This document shows positions 32,170 through 40,869 of a stretch of DNA of 64,000 nucleotides, piece by piece. How positions within the stretch are numbered: position 1 is the stretch's first letter; every line of letters starts with the position of its first letter. This DNA comes from Litoreibacter halocynthiae (GTDB taxonomy: Bacteria; Pseudomonadota; Alphaproteobacteria; Rhodobacterales; Rhodobacteraceae), in the NCBI RefSeq assembly GCF_004365635.1, contig NZ_SOBH01000001.1, positions 310,001 through 374,000 of the forward strand. The letters are read 5' to 3'. Made by a program: the position numbers and the translations under genes. The notes beneath the pieces are model-generated. The model saw only the letters and a list, made by a program, of their open reading frames with translations, did not search any database and was not told the origin of the DNA.

Positions 32170-35049
32170 TCAGCTCCCCTCCTGTGCAGGTTTCGCGCCA
32201 ATCTGGAGTGGATTTTCCCGCGAGGGGTCGATGTCCATCGGGTGCTCGCTGTCAGGCACATGCGCGCGCCGCGCAAGGCGCGAGAAACTTTCCAGCGATA
32301 GCATTACGGCACCGACAACCGCCAGAAACACGCCAAGATCAAAGAGCGCTGCTGTCGCCAGTTCGAACTTCTCAAAGGGCGGGATACGGACATAGGTGAA
32401 GTCCGACGTCAGGAAGGGCTTACCGACAAACCATGAGCCGATGCCGGTAAAACCGGCAATCAACACACCTGCACCGATCACGCCATGATAGGGGTAGCGC
32501 AGCCGTGCCGAAGTCCACGCAAAACCGCTGGCCATGTATTGCATCACGACACCAATCGAGACGATGAGACCCGCGATAAAGCCGCCTCCCGGCTCGTTGT
32601 GTCCGCGCCAGAAGATGTAGAACCCGACCAAGAGTACCACCGGCATGATCACGCGGGTCAGGACCACCATCATCATCGGATGCACGTCGCCAGCGCGGGG
32701 CTGATCGGGCAAGCGGTTCAGAAGCCGCGCACGCACGGGGCCACCAAGCAAGGTTTCCGTCAGCGCATAGATCAGAAGCGCAGCGATACCCAGAACGATG
32801 ATTTCGCCATATGTGTCAAACCCCCGAAAATCGACGAGGATCACGTTGACCACATTGGTCCCACCGCCGCCTTTGTAGGAGTTGGCCAGGTGAAACTCCG
32901 AAATCGGGGTGCCGACCGCGTCGCGCAAAAGATAGTAATAAGCCAGCGCAAAGGTCGCCAGCCCGCCCGCAATTGCCAGCCCCGCATCGCGCACGCGGCG
33001 CAGAACCGAGCTTTCAATCGGGGTGCGGTTGGGCAAGAAGTTGAGCGCCAGCAGCATCAAGATGATCGTGACGACCTCGACAGTAAACTGGGTCATGGCC
33101 AGATCGGGCGCGCTAAAGAAGACGAACCCGACAGAGACCATCAGCCCGACGATGCCAATCAGGATCAGCGACAAAAAACGATTGCGGTGCATCAACACCA
33201 TACCGCAGGTCGCCGCGACCAACATCAACCAACCCGCGATGAGGACCGGATCGGCAGGCTGCACCATGCGGGTGGCAGTCCCGACTGATCCGGTACTCCA
33301 GGCGTGGAAACCCGCAGCGAGTATCGTCACGGCGGCGACAGCCGCATAGCGCGTAAACGCACCGTTGTGCAAAGGCAGAATGACTTGTTGAGACCCCCTG
33401 ACGACAGCATTGATAACGGTATCGAAGATTGCCTTGGCTTCGGGTCTTGGGGTGGTGTCCCAAAGGCGCAGGGCGGGGGTGAAAACGGCGATCATCAGTA
33501 AGCCGCCGACAACGGCTATCATCGACATGAAGAGGGCCGGAACTAGCCCGTGCCAGATTTTGAAGTAAGCCTTTGGCACCTCTGTCGCGTCACCAAGAAC
33601 GGATGCGGTGACCAGTTTCACGAAAGGCTCGGCCAGGAAAGGCGCAACACCGATTACCACGACCAGCACCACCAAAATCGCGGGTGGCATCCAAAGGCCT
33701 GCCTCCGGATCATGGGGCTTGGCGGGGTAGTCATCACGCACCGGACCCAAGAACACATGCCCGATCAACCGGAAACAGTAGGCCGCGGACAGAAGCGATC
33801 CGAATGTCGCCAGTGCGGGAACCAGCCAAGGTATTCCAAACAGCACAGTGTGGTTTGCCTCTTCCAGCATCATTTCTTTTGACAAGAACCCGTTGAGCAG
33901 CGGAATACCCGCCATCGACAGCGCCGCAAGGGACGCGATCATGAATGTGACAGGCATCAGCTTTCGCAAGCCCCCGAGGCGGCGAATGTCGCGGGTATGG
34001 GCTTCGTGGTCGATGATCCCGGCTGACATAAAAAGTGCGGCTTTGAAGGTCGCGTGGTTGAGGATGTGGAACACCGCAGCCATCGCGCCAAAAGCGGTGC
34101 CTGTGCCCAATAGCATGGTGATCAGACCAAGGTGGCTGACCGTCGAGAAGGCCAGAAGCGCCTTCAAATCATGCTTGAACAGCGCGATCAGCGCGCCCAG
34201 CACCATGGTGACCAATCCGGCGGTGGTGACAATCATGAACCATTCGGGCGTGCCGGAAAGGACGGGCCACATCCGCGCCATCAGGAATATCCCTGCCTTC
34301 ACCATCGTCGCCGAGTGCAGATACGCCGATACCGGCGTCGGTGCGGCCATAGCGTGCGGCAACCAGAAATGGAACGGGAACTGGGCCGATTTGGTGAAGC
34401 AGCCCAGCAATATCAGGATCAAAGCCGGGACATAAAGCGGGTCGGCCTGAATAAGGTCACGGTTCTCAAGGATCACACTCAGGTCGTAGCTGCCGACGAT
34501 CTGGCCCAAAATCAGCATGCCACCAATCATCGCCAGACCGCCCATGCCCGTGACGGTCAAAGCCATTCGCGCGCCTTGCCGACCCTCGGGCAGGTGCTTC
34601 CAATAGCCGATGAGCAGGAATGATGACAGCGATGTCAGTTCCCAGAAAACCAACAAAAGCAGGATGTTGTCGCTCAGAACGATGCCGACCATCGCGCCTT
34701 GGAACAGCAGAAGATAGGTGAAGAACTCGCCCATATTGTCATCGCGGCTGAGATAGTTCCGCGCATAAGCGATAATCAACAGGCCTATTCCCAAGATTAA
34801 CAGCGCAAAGAAAAACCCAAGCCCGTCCAGCATCAACGTGAAGTTCAACCCAAGCGACGGTATCCAGTCGACCCGTGCCGTCACGACTTCTCCGGCCAGA
34901 ACCATGGGCAAATTTGTCAGCAAACCTATGAAGGCGGCCAGTGAGACGGCAAAGGTGACGCCTGCACAGGCTGAACGCCCCGCGGAATTCATGAGGCCCG
35001 GCAAAAGTGCGCCTAAGAAGGGAAGTGCAACGATAATGAAAAGGGACAC
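32170..35049 (-). CDS. mnhA: Fused multisubunit cation/H+ antiporter subunits A and B
   Basis: Fusion of subunit A (NuoL-like, about 1-780) with subunit B (about 800-935), 959 residues, as in PhaAB of Sinorhizobium. Ion-channel signatures include FWELTSLSSFLLIGYW, the lysine helix FPFHFWLPHAMAAPTPVSAYLH and FSTVSHLGLITMLLG. The B part has MPVVLLVGFYIFWRGHNEPGGGFIAGL. The probable start is GTG 35049, preceded by GGAG at the right distance; a TTG at 35070 is an alternative. It is the first gene of a complete AB-C-D-E-F-G operon. Na+ or K+ specificity cannot be predicted. Confidence 0.93.
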   Translation of the reverse strand: MSLFIIVALPFLGALLPGLMNSAGRSACAGVTFAVSLAAFIGLLTNLPMVLAGEVVTARVDWIPSLGLNFTLMLDGLGFFFALLILGIGLLIIAYARNYLSRDDNMGEFFTYLLLFQGAMVGIVLSDNILLLLVFWELTSLSSFLLIGYWKHLPEGRQGARMALTVTGMGGLAMIGGMLILGQIVGSYDLSVILENRDLIQADPLYVPALILILLGCFTKSAQFPFHFWLPHAMAAPTPVSAYLHSATMVKAGIFLMARMWPVLSGTPEWFMIVTTAGLVTMVLGALIALFKHDLKALLAFSTVSHLGLITMLLGTGTAFGAMAAVFHILNHATFKAALFMSAGIIDHEAHTRDIRRLGGLRKLMPVTFMIASLAALSMAGIPLLNGFLSKEMMLEEANHTVLFGIPWLVPALATFGSLLSAAYCFRLIGHVFLGPVRDDYPAKPHDPEAGLWMPPAILVVLVVVIGVAPFLAEPFVKLVTASVLGDATEVPKAYFKIWHGLVPALFMSMIAVVGGLLMIAVFTPALRLWDTTPRPEAKAIFDTVINAVVRGSQQVILPLHNGAFTRYAAVAAVTILAAGFHAWSTGSVGTATRMVQPADPVLIAGWLMLVAATCGMVLMHRNRFLSLILIGIVGLMVSVGFVFFSAPDLAMTQFTVEVVTIILMLLALNFLPNRTPIESSVLRRVRDAGLAIAGGLATFALAYYYLLRDAVGTPISEFHLANSYKGGGGTNVVNVILVDFRGFDTYGEIIVLGIAALLIYALTETLLGGPVRARLLNRLPDQPRAGDVHPMMMVVLTRVIMPVVLLVGFYIFWRGHNEPGGGFIAGLIVSIGVVMQYMASGFAWTSARLRYPYHGVIGAGVLIAGFTGIGSWFVGKPFLTSDFTYVRIPPFEKFELATAALFDLGVFLAVVGAVMLSLESFSRLARRAHVPDSEHPMDIDPSRENPLQIGAKPAQEGS

Positions 35050-35149
35050 GGGAACTCCAGAAAGGATCAATTATGTAACTTGCACAAAGCTGGTCAGGAT
35101 TCGCAAGAGCACGAAAGCGATTATCCGCCTGATCAAGAGTACCGCGCCT

Positions 35150-38100
35150 TTAGTCAGATAGTGTTTCAACTCCGATACGTCGCTTGCGCTCGCCCAGCAT
35201 CAACATCGCAGGCGTTACCACCAGAGTGAGTATGGTGGCGATAACCAGCCCTCCCGCAATGGCGGAGGACAGTTCTGTCCACCATTGGGTCGAGGGCGCT
35301 CCGTACACGATGTTTCTGGTAAAGAAATTCAGGTTTACGCCAATAACCATCGGCATGAGGCCCAGAGCGGTCGTCACGGATGTCAGGATCACTGGACGCA
35401 AGCGCTGCGCCCCCGTGCGCAAAGCCGCTTCCAAGGGGGACTGCCCGGACGCTTTTAGGTCGTTGTAGGTGTCGATCAGCACGATGTTGTTGTTCACAAC
35501 AATCCCCGCCAGCGCGATGACCCCGATACCGCCCATCACGACGCCGAAGGGACGGCCGGTAATGATCAGACCCAGCAAAACGCCAGCGATCGAAAAAACG
35601 ATTGCGCTCATCACCACGAAGGCTTGGAAAAAGCTGTTGAACTGCAAAACAAGAATAACAAACATCAAGAAGATGGCCGAGATAAACGCACCGATCAGGA
35701 ACGCCATGCTTTCTGCCTGGTCTTCTGCCTCACCTGCAAAGCTGAATTTTACGCCCTCGGGAAGGTCCGCGGCTTCTAGCGATGCCGTCAACGCGCGCAC
35801 CTGATCATTGACCAAAACGTCCGGCGCGACGTTGGCCTCTATCGTGGTAACGCGCTTTTCGTCGATGCGGCGGATGACGCCCGTGCGCTCCGATGGCTCG
35901 AAGGTCACGAAATTCGAAATCGGGACAAGACCAGCCGATGTCGGAACGCGCAAGTTGCCAAGCTCGGCAAGAGAGCGCTCCTCTCGTGGGAAGCGCACGC
36001 GAATATCCAAAGACCCGTCGACATCGTCAGGCCGGTAATCGGCGATGGTAATCCCTTGTGTAAGCAGTTGCACAGCTTGCCCCAGAAGGCTGACATCTGC
36101 GCCAAAACGCGCGGCTTCGGCGCGATTGACAAGGATCGACACCTCTACGCCCGGCAGGGGCCGCGTGTCGGTGACATCGGTGAAGCCACCCTGCTTGTCC
36201 ATCAAGGCACGAATTTGTTCGACCGCAATAGTTTGCGTCTCGGGGCTGCGGGCGGTGATTTGCAGATTGATCGGCTTGCCCGTAGACGGGCCGCCGCTTT
36301 CGGTTTGAACCTGCACGTCGATACCCGCGATATCGGCAACGCTGTTGCGAATGTCGACGCCGATTTCGGCGGCTGGGCGGCGGGTGTCCCATGCCGTCAG
36401 TTCAAGTTGCAGCGTGCCGATTGTTTCCTCATCGCCCTGACCTGCGCTCATGGTGGAGCGGGCGTAAATGCTGGCAATCTCGTCATAGCCCAGAATGCGT
36501 TCTTCGACGGCGCGCACCAAGGCGTCGCGCTCGAAAATCGAAAAGTTATCGCGTGCGCGCACCTGGACTTGCATGAAGTCAGGCTCAACTGACGGGAAGA
36601 AGCTGATGCCCTTGCCGAATTGACCGTAAAGGCTGAATCCGCCCAATAGCAAAGCCAGCGCCAATAGCAGTGTTGTCAGAGGGCGCAGGATCGCCCATTC
36701 CAAGATTTTTATATATGCGCCAGTGGCGCCTCTGATATCGCGCGGGTCACCAAATTCCGCCGCATGTAGTGCGGCTTTTGCCGTTGCGGTTTGAGGCTGG
36801 CGTTTGCCGATCAGGCCGCCGACGACAGGAATAAAAACCAATGCCATGAACAGCGATGCGAACAATGTCAGGATCACTGTGATTGGCAGAAACTTCATGA
36901 ACTCACCCACCATCCCCGACCAGAAGAGCAGGGGGAAGAACACACTGAGGGTGGTCGCCGTGGATGCGATGATCGGCCATGACATGCGTTTGGCGGCGAA
37001 GGCATAGGCCTCCTTGGCGGACGCGCCTTCTTGCAAGCGCCGGTCGGCGAGTTCGGTGGTTACGATCGCACCATCCACAAGCATACCGACCACAAGGATG
37101 AGCGAGAACAAGACGACGATGTTCATCGTGTAGCCCATTGTCCATAGCGCAATGACACCAGCAAGAAACGCACCGGGAATTGCCAGACCAACAAGAATCG
37201 CAGACCGCAACCCGAGGGCGAGAACGATGACGATCATCACAAGGATCACGGCGGCTATCACGTTAGCTTCCAAATCGCTCAGCAGGTCTTTGACCTGTTT
37301 GCTTTGGTCTTGAAGGTAGGTGACTTCAACATTCTCGGGCCAATCCGCGCTCAAGCGGTCCACAAGCGTCTGAACTTCGGCAACGGTGTCGATGATATTC
37401 GCGCCGGAGCGTTTCTTCACTTCCAGAGCGAGCGCAGGCTGCCCGTTGATCCGCGCGAAGGACGTCGGGTCTTCAAACGTGCGCCGGATGGTGGCGACAT
37501 CGCCAAAGGTGACGACGGTATTGCCACGCACCAAGACGGGCATGGACATTACGTCCTCCAGCCCTTCGATGAGGCCCGGGACCTTCAACACGATACGGCC
37601 TGCGCCGGTCTCGATTGCGCCAGCGGCAATCAGGCGGTTGTTGCGTTGGATCTGGCCGATCAACTCGTCAAAGGACAGGTTGTAGGTTTGGAAAACGGTG
37701 GGGTCGATCAGGACTTCCAGAAACTCGAACCGCTGTCCGCCGATATCAACCTCCAGAACGCCGCTGAGACCTTCGATTTCTTCTTGCAGCGTTTCTGCAA
37801 GATTGTTGAGCGTGCGCTCCGGAACCGGACCGGACAGGATCGCTGTGATAATCGGGAATAGAGCCGTGTTTATTTCTGTGATCTTAACGTCATAGGCGTC
37901 GTCGGGCAGGTCGCCTTCGGCGCGGTCAGCAGCTTCGCGCACTTTGTCCAGCGCGCTCTCACTGTCAAAGCCGGGGCTGAACTCCAACTGAATGCTGGCG
38001 AAGCCTTCGGAGGCTTCCGACTTGAGACTTTCAAGCCCGCTGATGGAGGCGAATTCGGTCTCTAACGGTTCCAACAACAAGCGTTCCGCGTCGCTGGGGC

Positions 38101-38266
38101 TGATACCATCCAGCCCGGTTGAGACATAGAACAGCGGCAGCGGAACCTCGGGGTTGGCTTCCTTTGGAATGGATACATAGGCATAGGCGCCCACGGTCAG
38201 TACCATCACCAATGCCATGACCACGACCCGCGCGCGTGAGAACGCGGCGTTGATAATCGCGTTCAT
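35150..38266 (-). CDS. RND efflux permease (HAE family)
   Basis: Inner-membrane proton-driven efflux pump of 1038 residues with the standard 12 helices and two periplasmic porter domains. The N-terminus (NAIINAAFSRARVVVMALVM) enters the first helix. The proton-relay helix 4 reads VVGMLVDGAIVTTELADRR, so it keeps one Asp where AcrB has two (Asp407 kept, Asp408 replaced by Gly), as in a subset of RND pumps. It is preceded by its adaptor gene with a four-base overlap. No outer-membrane TolC gene is nearby. Substrates unknown. Confidence 0.93.
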   Translation of the reverse strand: MNAIINAAFSRARVVVMALVMVLTVGAYAYVSIPKEANPEVPLPLFYVSTGLDGISPSDAERLLLEPLETEFASISGLESLKSEASEGFASIQLEFSPGFDSESALDKVREAADRAEGDLPDDAYDVKITEINTALFPIITAILSGPVPERTLNNLAETLQEEIEGLSGVLEVDIGGQRFEFLEVLIDPTVFQTYNLSFDELIGQIQRNNRLIAAGAIETGAGRIVLKVPGLIEGLEDVMSMPVLVRGNTVVTFGDVATIRRTFEDPTSFARINGQPALALEVKKRSGANIIDTVAEVQTLVDRLSADWPENVEVTYLQDQSKQVKDLLSDLEANVIAAVILVMIVIVLALGLRSAILVGLAIPGAFLAGVIALWTMGYTMNIVVLFSLILVVGMLVDGAIVTTELADRRLQEGASAKEAYAFAAKRMSWPIIASTATTLSVFFPLLFWSGMVGEFMKFLPITVILTLFASLFMALVFIPVVGGLIGKRQPQTATAKAALHAAEFGDPRDIRGATGAYIKILEWAILRPLTTLLLALALLLGGFSLYGQFGKGISFFPSVEPDFMQVQVRARDNFSIFERDALVRAVEERILGYDEIASIYARSTMSAGQGDEETIGTLQLELTAWDTRRPAAEIGVDIRNSVADIAGIDVQVQTESGGPSTGKPINLQITARSPETQTIAVEQIRALMDKQGGFTDVTDTRPLPGVEVSILVNRAEAARFGADVSLLGQAVQLLTQGITIADYRPDDVDGSLDIRVRFPREERSLAELGNLRVPTSAGLVPISNFVTFEPSERTGVIRRIDEKRVTTIEANVAPDVLVNDQVRALTASLEAADLPEGVKFSFAGEAEDQAESMAFLIGAFISAIFLMFVILVLQFNSFFQAFVVMSAIVFSIAGVLLGLIITGRPFGVVMGGIGVIALAGIVVNNNIVLIDTYNDLKASGQSPLEAALRTGAQRLRPVILTSVTTALGLMPMVIGVNLNFFTRNIVYGAPSTQWWTELSSAIAGGLVIATILTLVVTPAMLMLGERKRRIGVETLSD

Positions 38267-39381
38267 CGGGTTGGTTCCTCAGGCCGTGGATTAACGGTTT
38301 CGCCCTCGCTAACGAACCCTTGTCCCACTGTAATGACGTCGGCCTTGTCAGGCAGACCCGTGACCCAGATGCCCTCGATTTGAGCGCGGACAACCTGGAT
38401 GGGATGGAATTCGACGGTCATGTCTTCGGCTACGGTTTTCACACCAAGCTCCCCGCGTTCACTAAGCGACACGATTGACGGTGACAGGAAATGGGCGGTA
38501 ACCTCTCCGGTGGGTATTTGGACGTTGGCAGAAATGCCAGCAGGGATTGCACCGTCTTCGTTTGGCACTTCAATTTCGGCAAGGAAGGTACGCGTCTGCG
38601 AGGAAGCGGAAGTGCCGACGAAGGAAACCGTGCCGCTGCGCTCTTCCCCGGTAATGAACTTAACCGTCGCGGATTGGCCGTTTTTGATGCGGGTTAGGGA
38701 TTGCTGCGGGACCTGTATCGTAACGGTCAGTGGCGTGTTGTCCACCATGCGCCCGATTGCCGAGCCTGCGGATACAAACTCGCCGGGGTCTAGATCCAGT
38801 GTTTCGATCCGGCCATCGAACGGGGCGGTGATCACAAGGTTTTTGGAGGCCTCCAGCGCGTCAGCGACCTGCGCTTGCGCCGATGCCAACGCGGCACGTG
38901 CCTGCGCGACGCGATCAGCGGTCGCAACGCCCCGTTGCAGCAACGCTTCGGCGTTATCGAATTCACGTTGGGCGCGGGCGAGTTCTTCGTTCGCGCGATT
39001 GATCTCGGCCTTGTTTGTGGTCGCATCCAGTCGGGCGATGATGGCACCAGCCTCTACATTCTGGCCTTTCGTGACGAGCACTTCGGCGACGTCACCGGAA
39101 ACCTCTGCACGCAACTCGGTGTCGCGGTCGGGTATCGCTTGGCCTTCGGCTTGGTAGTACTGGGTCACGCTTTCTGCGACGGAAGGTTTGACGGCGACCG
39201 CAATCGGCTTGGGCGCCTCTCGCTTTGGAGCGGCGGTTGGCTCAGTGGACGGGAAAATGAAACCGCTGCCCATCCAGGCTACGATAACCACCACTAGGGC
39301 CGTTGCAATCCAAGTGGAACGGGACGCGCCCTCGTCATCCTGGAACTCCAGCGCTTTTGCGTCTTGGGCCGTGTTGGTCAT
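38263..39381 (-). CDS. RND efflux periplasmic adaptor (membrane fusion protein)
   Basis: Adaptor of 372 residues linking the RND permease to an outer-membrane channel. One N-terminal helix (WIATALVVVIVAWMGSGFIF, about 24-43) anchors it. The lipoyl domain halves flank an alpha hairpin: AEVLVTKGQNVEAGAIIARL and ITAPFDGRIETLDLDPGEFV, with the coiled coil NRANEELARAQREFDNAE between them. A beta-barrel domain follows. No lipobox is visible. It overlaps the permease gene by four bases and is first in the operon. Confidence 0.92.
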   Translation of the reverse strand: MTNTAQDAKALEFQDDEGASRSTWIATALVVVIVAWMGSGFIFPSTEPTAAPKREAPKPIAVAVKPSVAESVTQYYQAEGQAIPDRDTELRAEVSGDVAEVLVTKGQNVEAGAIIARLDATTNKAEINRANEELARAQREFDNAEALLQRGVATADRVAQARAALASAQAQVADALEASKNLVITAPFDGRIETLDLDPGEFVSAGSAIGRMVDNTPLTVTIQVPQQSLTRIKNGQSATVKFITGEERSGTVSFVGTSASSQTRTFLAEIEVPNEDGAIPAGISANVQIPTGEVTAHFLSPSIVSLSERGELGVKTVAEDMTVEFHPIQVVRAQIEGIWVTGLPDKADVITVGQGFVSEGETVNPRPEEPTR

Positions 39382-39726
39382 GGTTTAATCCTTCCGAGCA
39401 GCAAACTGCTGGTGTGTTCTGAGCGGGTCTGTTGAGGAGCTTCGGTGAATACCTAAATTGTTGTGTTGCTTACAAACTCGTTTAAGCAATTCTGGTATCA
39501 TACATGGATCGAAATCCTTCTTTAACACTCGATTAGAGCGCGCTTTGCTTATACGTCAAGGGTCTTCAGTTTGAGCTGAACATTCAGACGTAACGTTTCT
39601 TTACGTTGGATTTTTCAGAAATGCGTTCCAGAAATCCCCGTGAAATTGCGATAGAGCACCCGAACGTCCGAAGGTGGCTTCCGGTTCCCGCGCTGCGTGA
39701 CGGTCAACCACCAGACGTCGAAAACG
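39382..39726. promoter_or_regulatory. Intergenic region upstream of the RND operon
   Basis: 345 bases without a convincing gene. It is AT-richer than the surroundings and holds the promoter of the leftward RND operon. An inverted repeat AACGT-TTTCTT-ACGTT lies at 39592-39607, and AGACGTC-like repeats occur at about 39714-39738 across the asparaginase stop. No regulator gene is adjacent to either side, so the pump is presumably controlled from elsewhere. A short plus-strand reading frame in it has codon use and composition unlike a real gene. Confidence 0.45.
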
Positions 39727-40218
39727 TCAGACGTCAAAGCGCCCCTGTTCGGTGTTCTTGGTCAAGGCGGCAGCCTCGAAAACGCGGCCGTTCATCACAC
39801 CATAAACCCCGTTTTGCATCACTTGAGCGGCGATGATCGCACCGCCCATGTTAAATGGCCCGTCAGAAAAACTCAGAGAATGCGGGCGCATTGCGCCTGT
39901 GAGTACGATGGTTTTTCCTGAAACACGCTCCGATATCCACCTTGCGCTCTGGCTCATTGTTCCGGTGCCGTGGGTGACCACAATTGCGGGCTCAGGTGTT
40001 GCAAGGATGGCTTCTACGATTGCAGTTCGATCGTCGTCATCGAAGTCGAGACTGTCCTTCAGCATCAGCAGCTGAACGGTCGGGAAATGGCAGCGGGCGA
40101 GGGATAGAATTTCCGGGATATGAGTGGCCTTGTCCTTCGAGAACGCCAGCGCCTCGGAGGCAGGGTCATGGACTTTGTCGATAGTCCCACCGGTCACGAT
40201 GATCCGAACATCTTTCAT
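39727..40218 (-). CDS. Single-domain asparaginase-like protein
   Basis: Protein of 163 residues corresponding to the N-terminal domain of type I/II asparaginases (about 320-350 residues in full). Both catalytic threonine motifs are visible: IIVTGGTIDK (Thr9-Gly-Gly-Thr) and VVTHGTGTMSQ (near 80). The product ends cleanly at TKNTEQGRFDV without the C-terminal domain. Stand-alone short proteins of this kind exist in Rhodobacteraceae, so I read it as intact rather than truncated. Whether it hydrolyses asparagine is uncertain, because the C-terminal domain normally completes the dimer interface. Confidence 0.75.
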   Translation of the reverse strand: MKDVRIIVTGGTIDKVHDPASEALAFSKDKATHIPEILSLARCHFPTVQLLMLKDSLDFDDDDRTAIVEAILATPEPAIVVTHGTGTMSQSARWISERVSGKTIVLTGAMRPHSLSFSDGPFNMGGAIIAAQVMQNGVYGVMNGRVFEAAALTKNTEQGRFDV

Positions 40219-40303
40219 ACCGTAATTTCTCCGTTGGAATTTCAGCGCCCGGCGCTAATCGCGAAGCGAACGCGGTTGTGCAAAGATCTGCCAAAGGGGG
40301 CGG

Positions 40304-40867
40304 CTACCGCAACCCGTTGCGTGCGATATAGACCGCAAGATCAAGGATCACCTGACCCCGCGCTGCGGCGATAGCCTGCGGTCCACCCAACGGGTCAAAC
40401 GGTACCGCAAGCTCAAACAGGCCAGAGCGTTCGCGCCCACCATCCGGAACGCCAACGAAAAACTGACCGGACGCACGGAACTGACCGTTCGCACCGGCGA
40501 TGAGGCTTTCAAAACGAACCTCCAAACGGGCATCCGGAAAGGCTTCGAACGGCCATGGCTCGGAGGCAATACGCGCACCGGTCAGACGCGCAAGATTGCG
40601 GGTCAACTCCAAGGCAACCGCCCGCTCGGGGCTGTCGGCCCATAGAATGGCCGAGTCAGTCACAAGCTTGCCGTCTAGATCCTCGATGGCGATCTCGTTG
40701 GCACCGGCATAGGCCGGTAACGAGACGTCGCGCACCTCGACCGCACGAAAGGCGATACGTTGCTTTTGCTCAACTTGCGGCGGGGTGACCGGATAAAGGT
40801 CGGGCGTCGCCCCGCAGGCAGCAAGCGCGAAAGCGGTCCCGACAAGGATCGGCTTTAGTCCAGTCAT
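40304..40867 (-). CDS. pqiC: PqiC-like lipoprotein (ABC-type transport auxiliary component)
   Basis: Outer-membrane lipoprotein of 187 residues with the lipobox FALAAC (Cys18). The mature part matches the PqiC/DUF330 family: QRIAFRAVEVRDVSLPAYAG, IAIEDLDGKL and LWADSPERAVALELTRNLA. PqiC anchors the PqiB tunnel to the outer membrane for lipid transfer between membranes. It lies two bases after pqiB and is the last gene of the operon. Confidence 0.88.
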   Translation of the reverse strand: MTGLKPILVGTAFALAACGATPDLYPVTPPQVEQKQRIAFRAVEVRDVSLPAYAGANEIAIEDLDGKLVTDSAILWADSPERAVALELTRNLARLTGARIASEPWPFEAFPDARLEVRFESLIAGANGQFRASGQFFVGVPDGGRERSGLFELAVPFDPLGGPQAIAAARGQVILDLAVYIARNGLR

Positions 40868-40869
40868 AA

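Noticed and set aside
39606-39836. Short plus-strand ORF (76 codons) in the gap before the RND operon
   Set aside because: It runs into the opposite strand of the asparaginase gene, is extremely Arg/Pro-rich and has no ribosome site.
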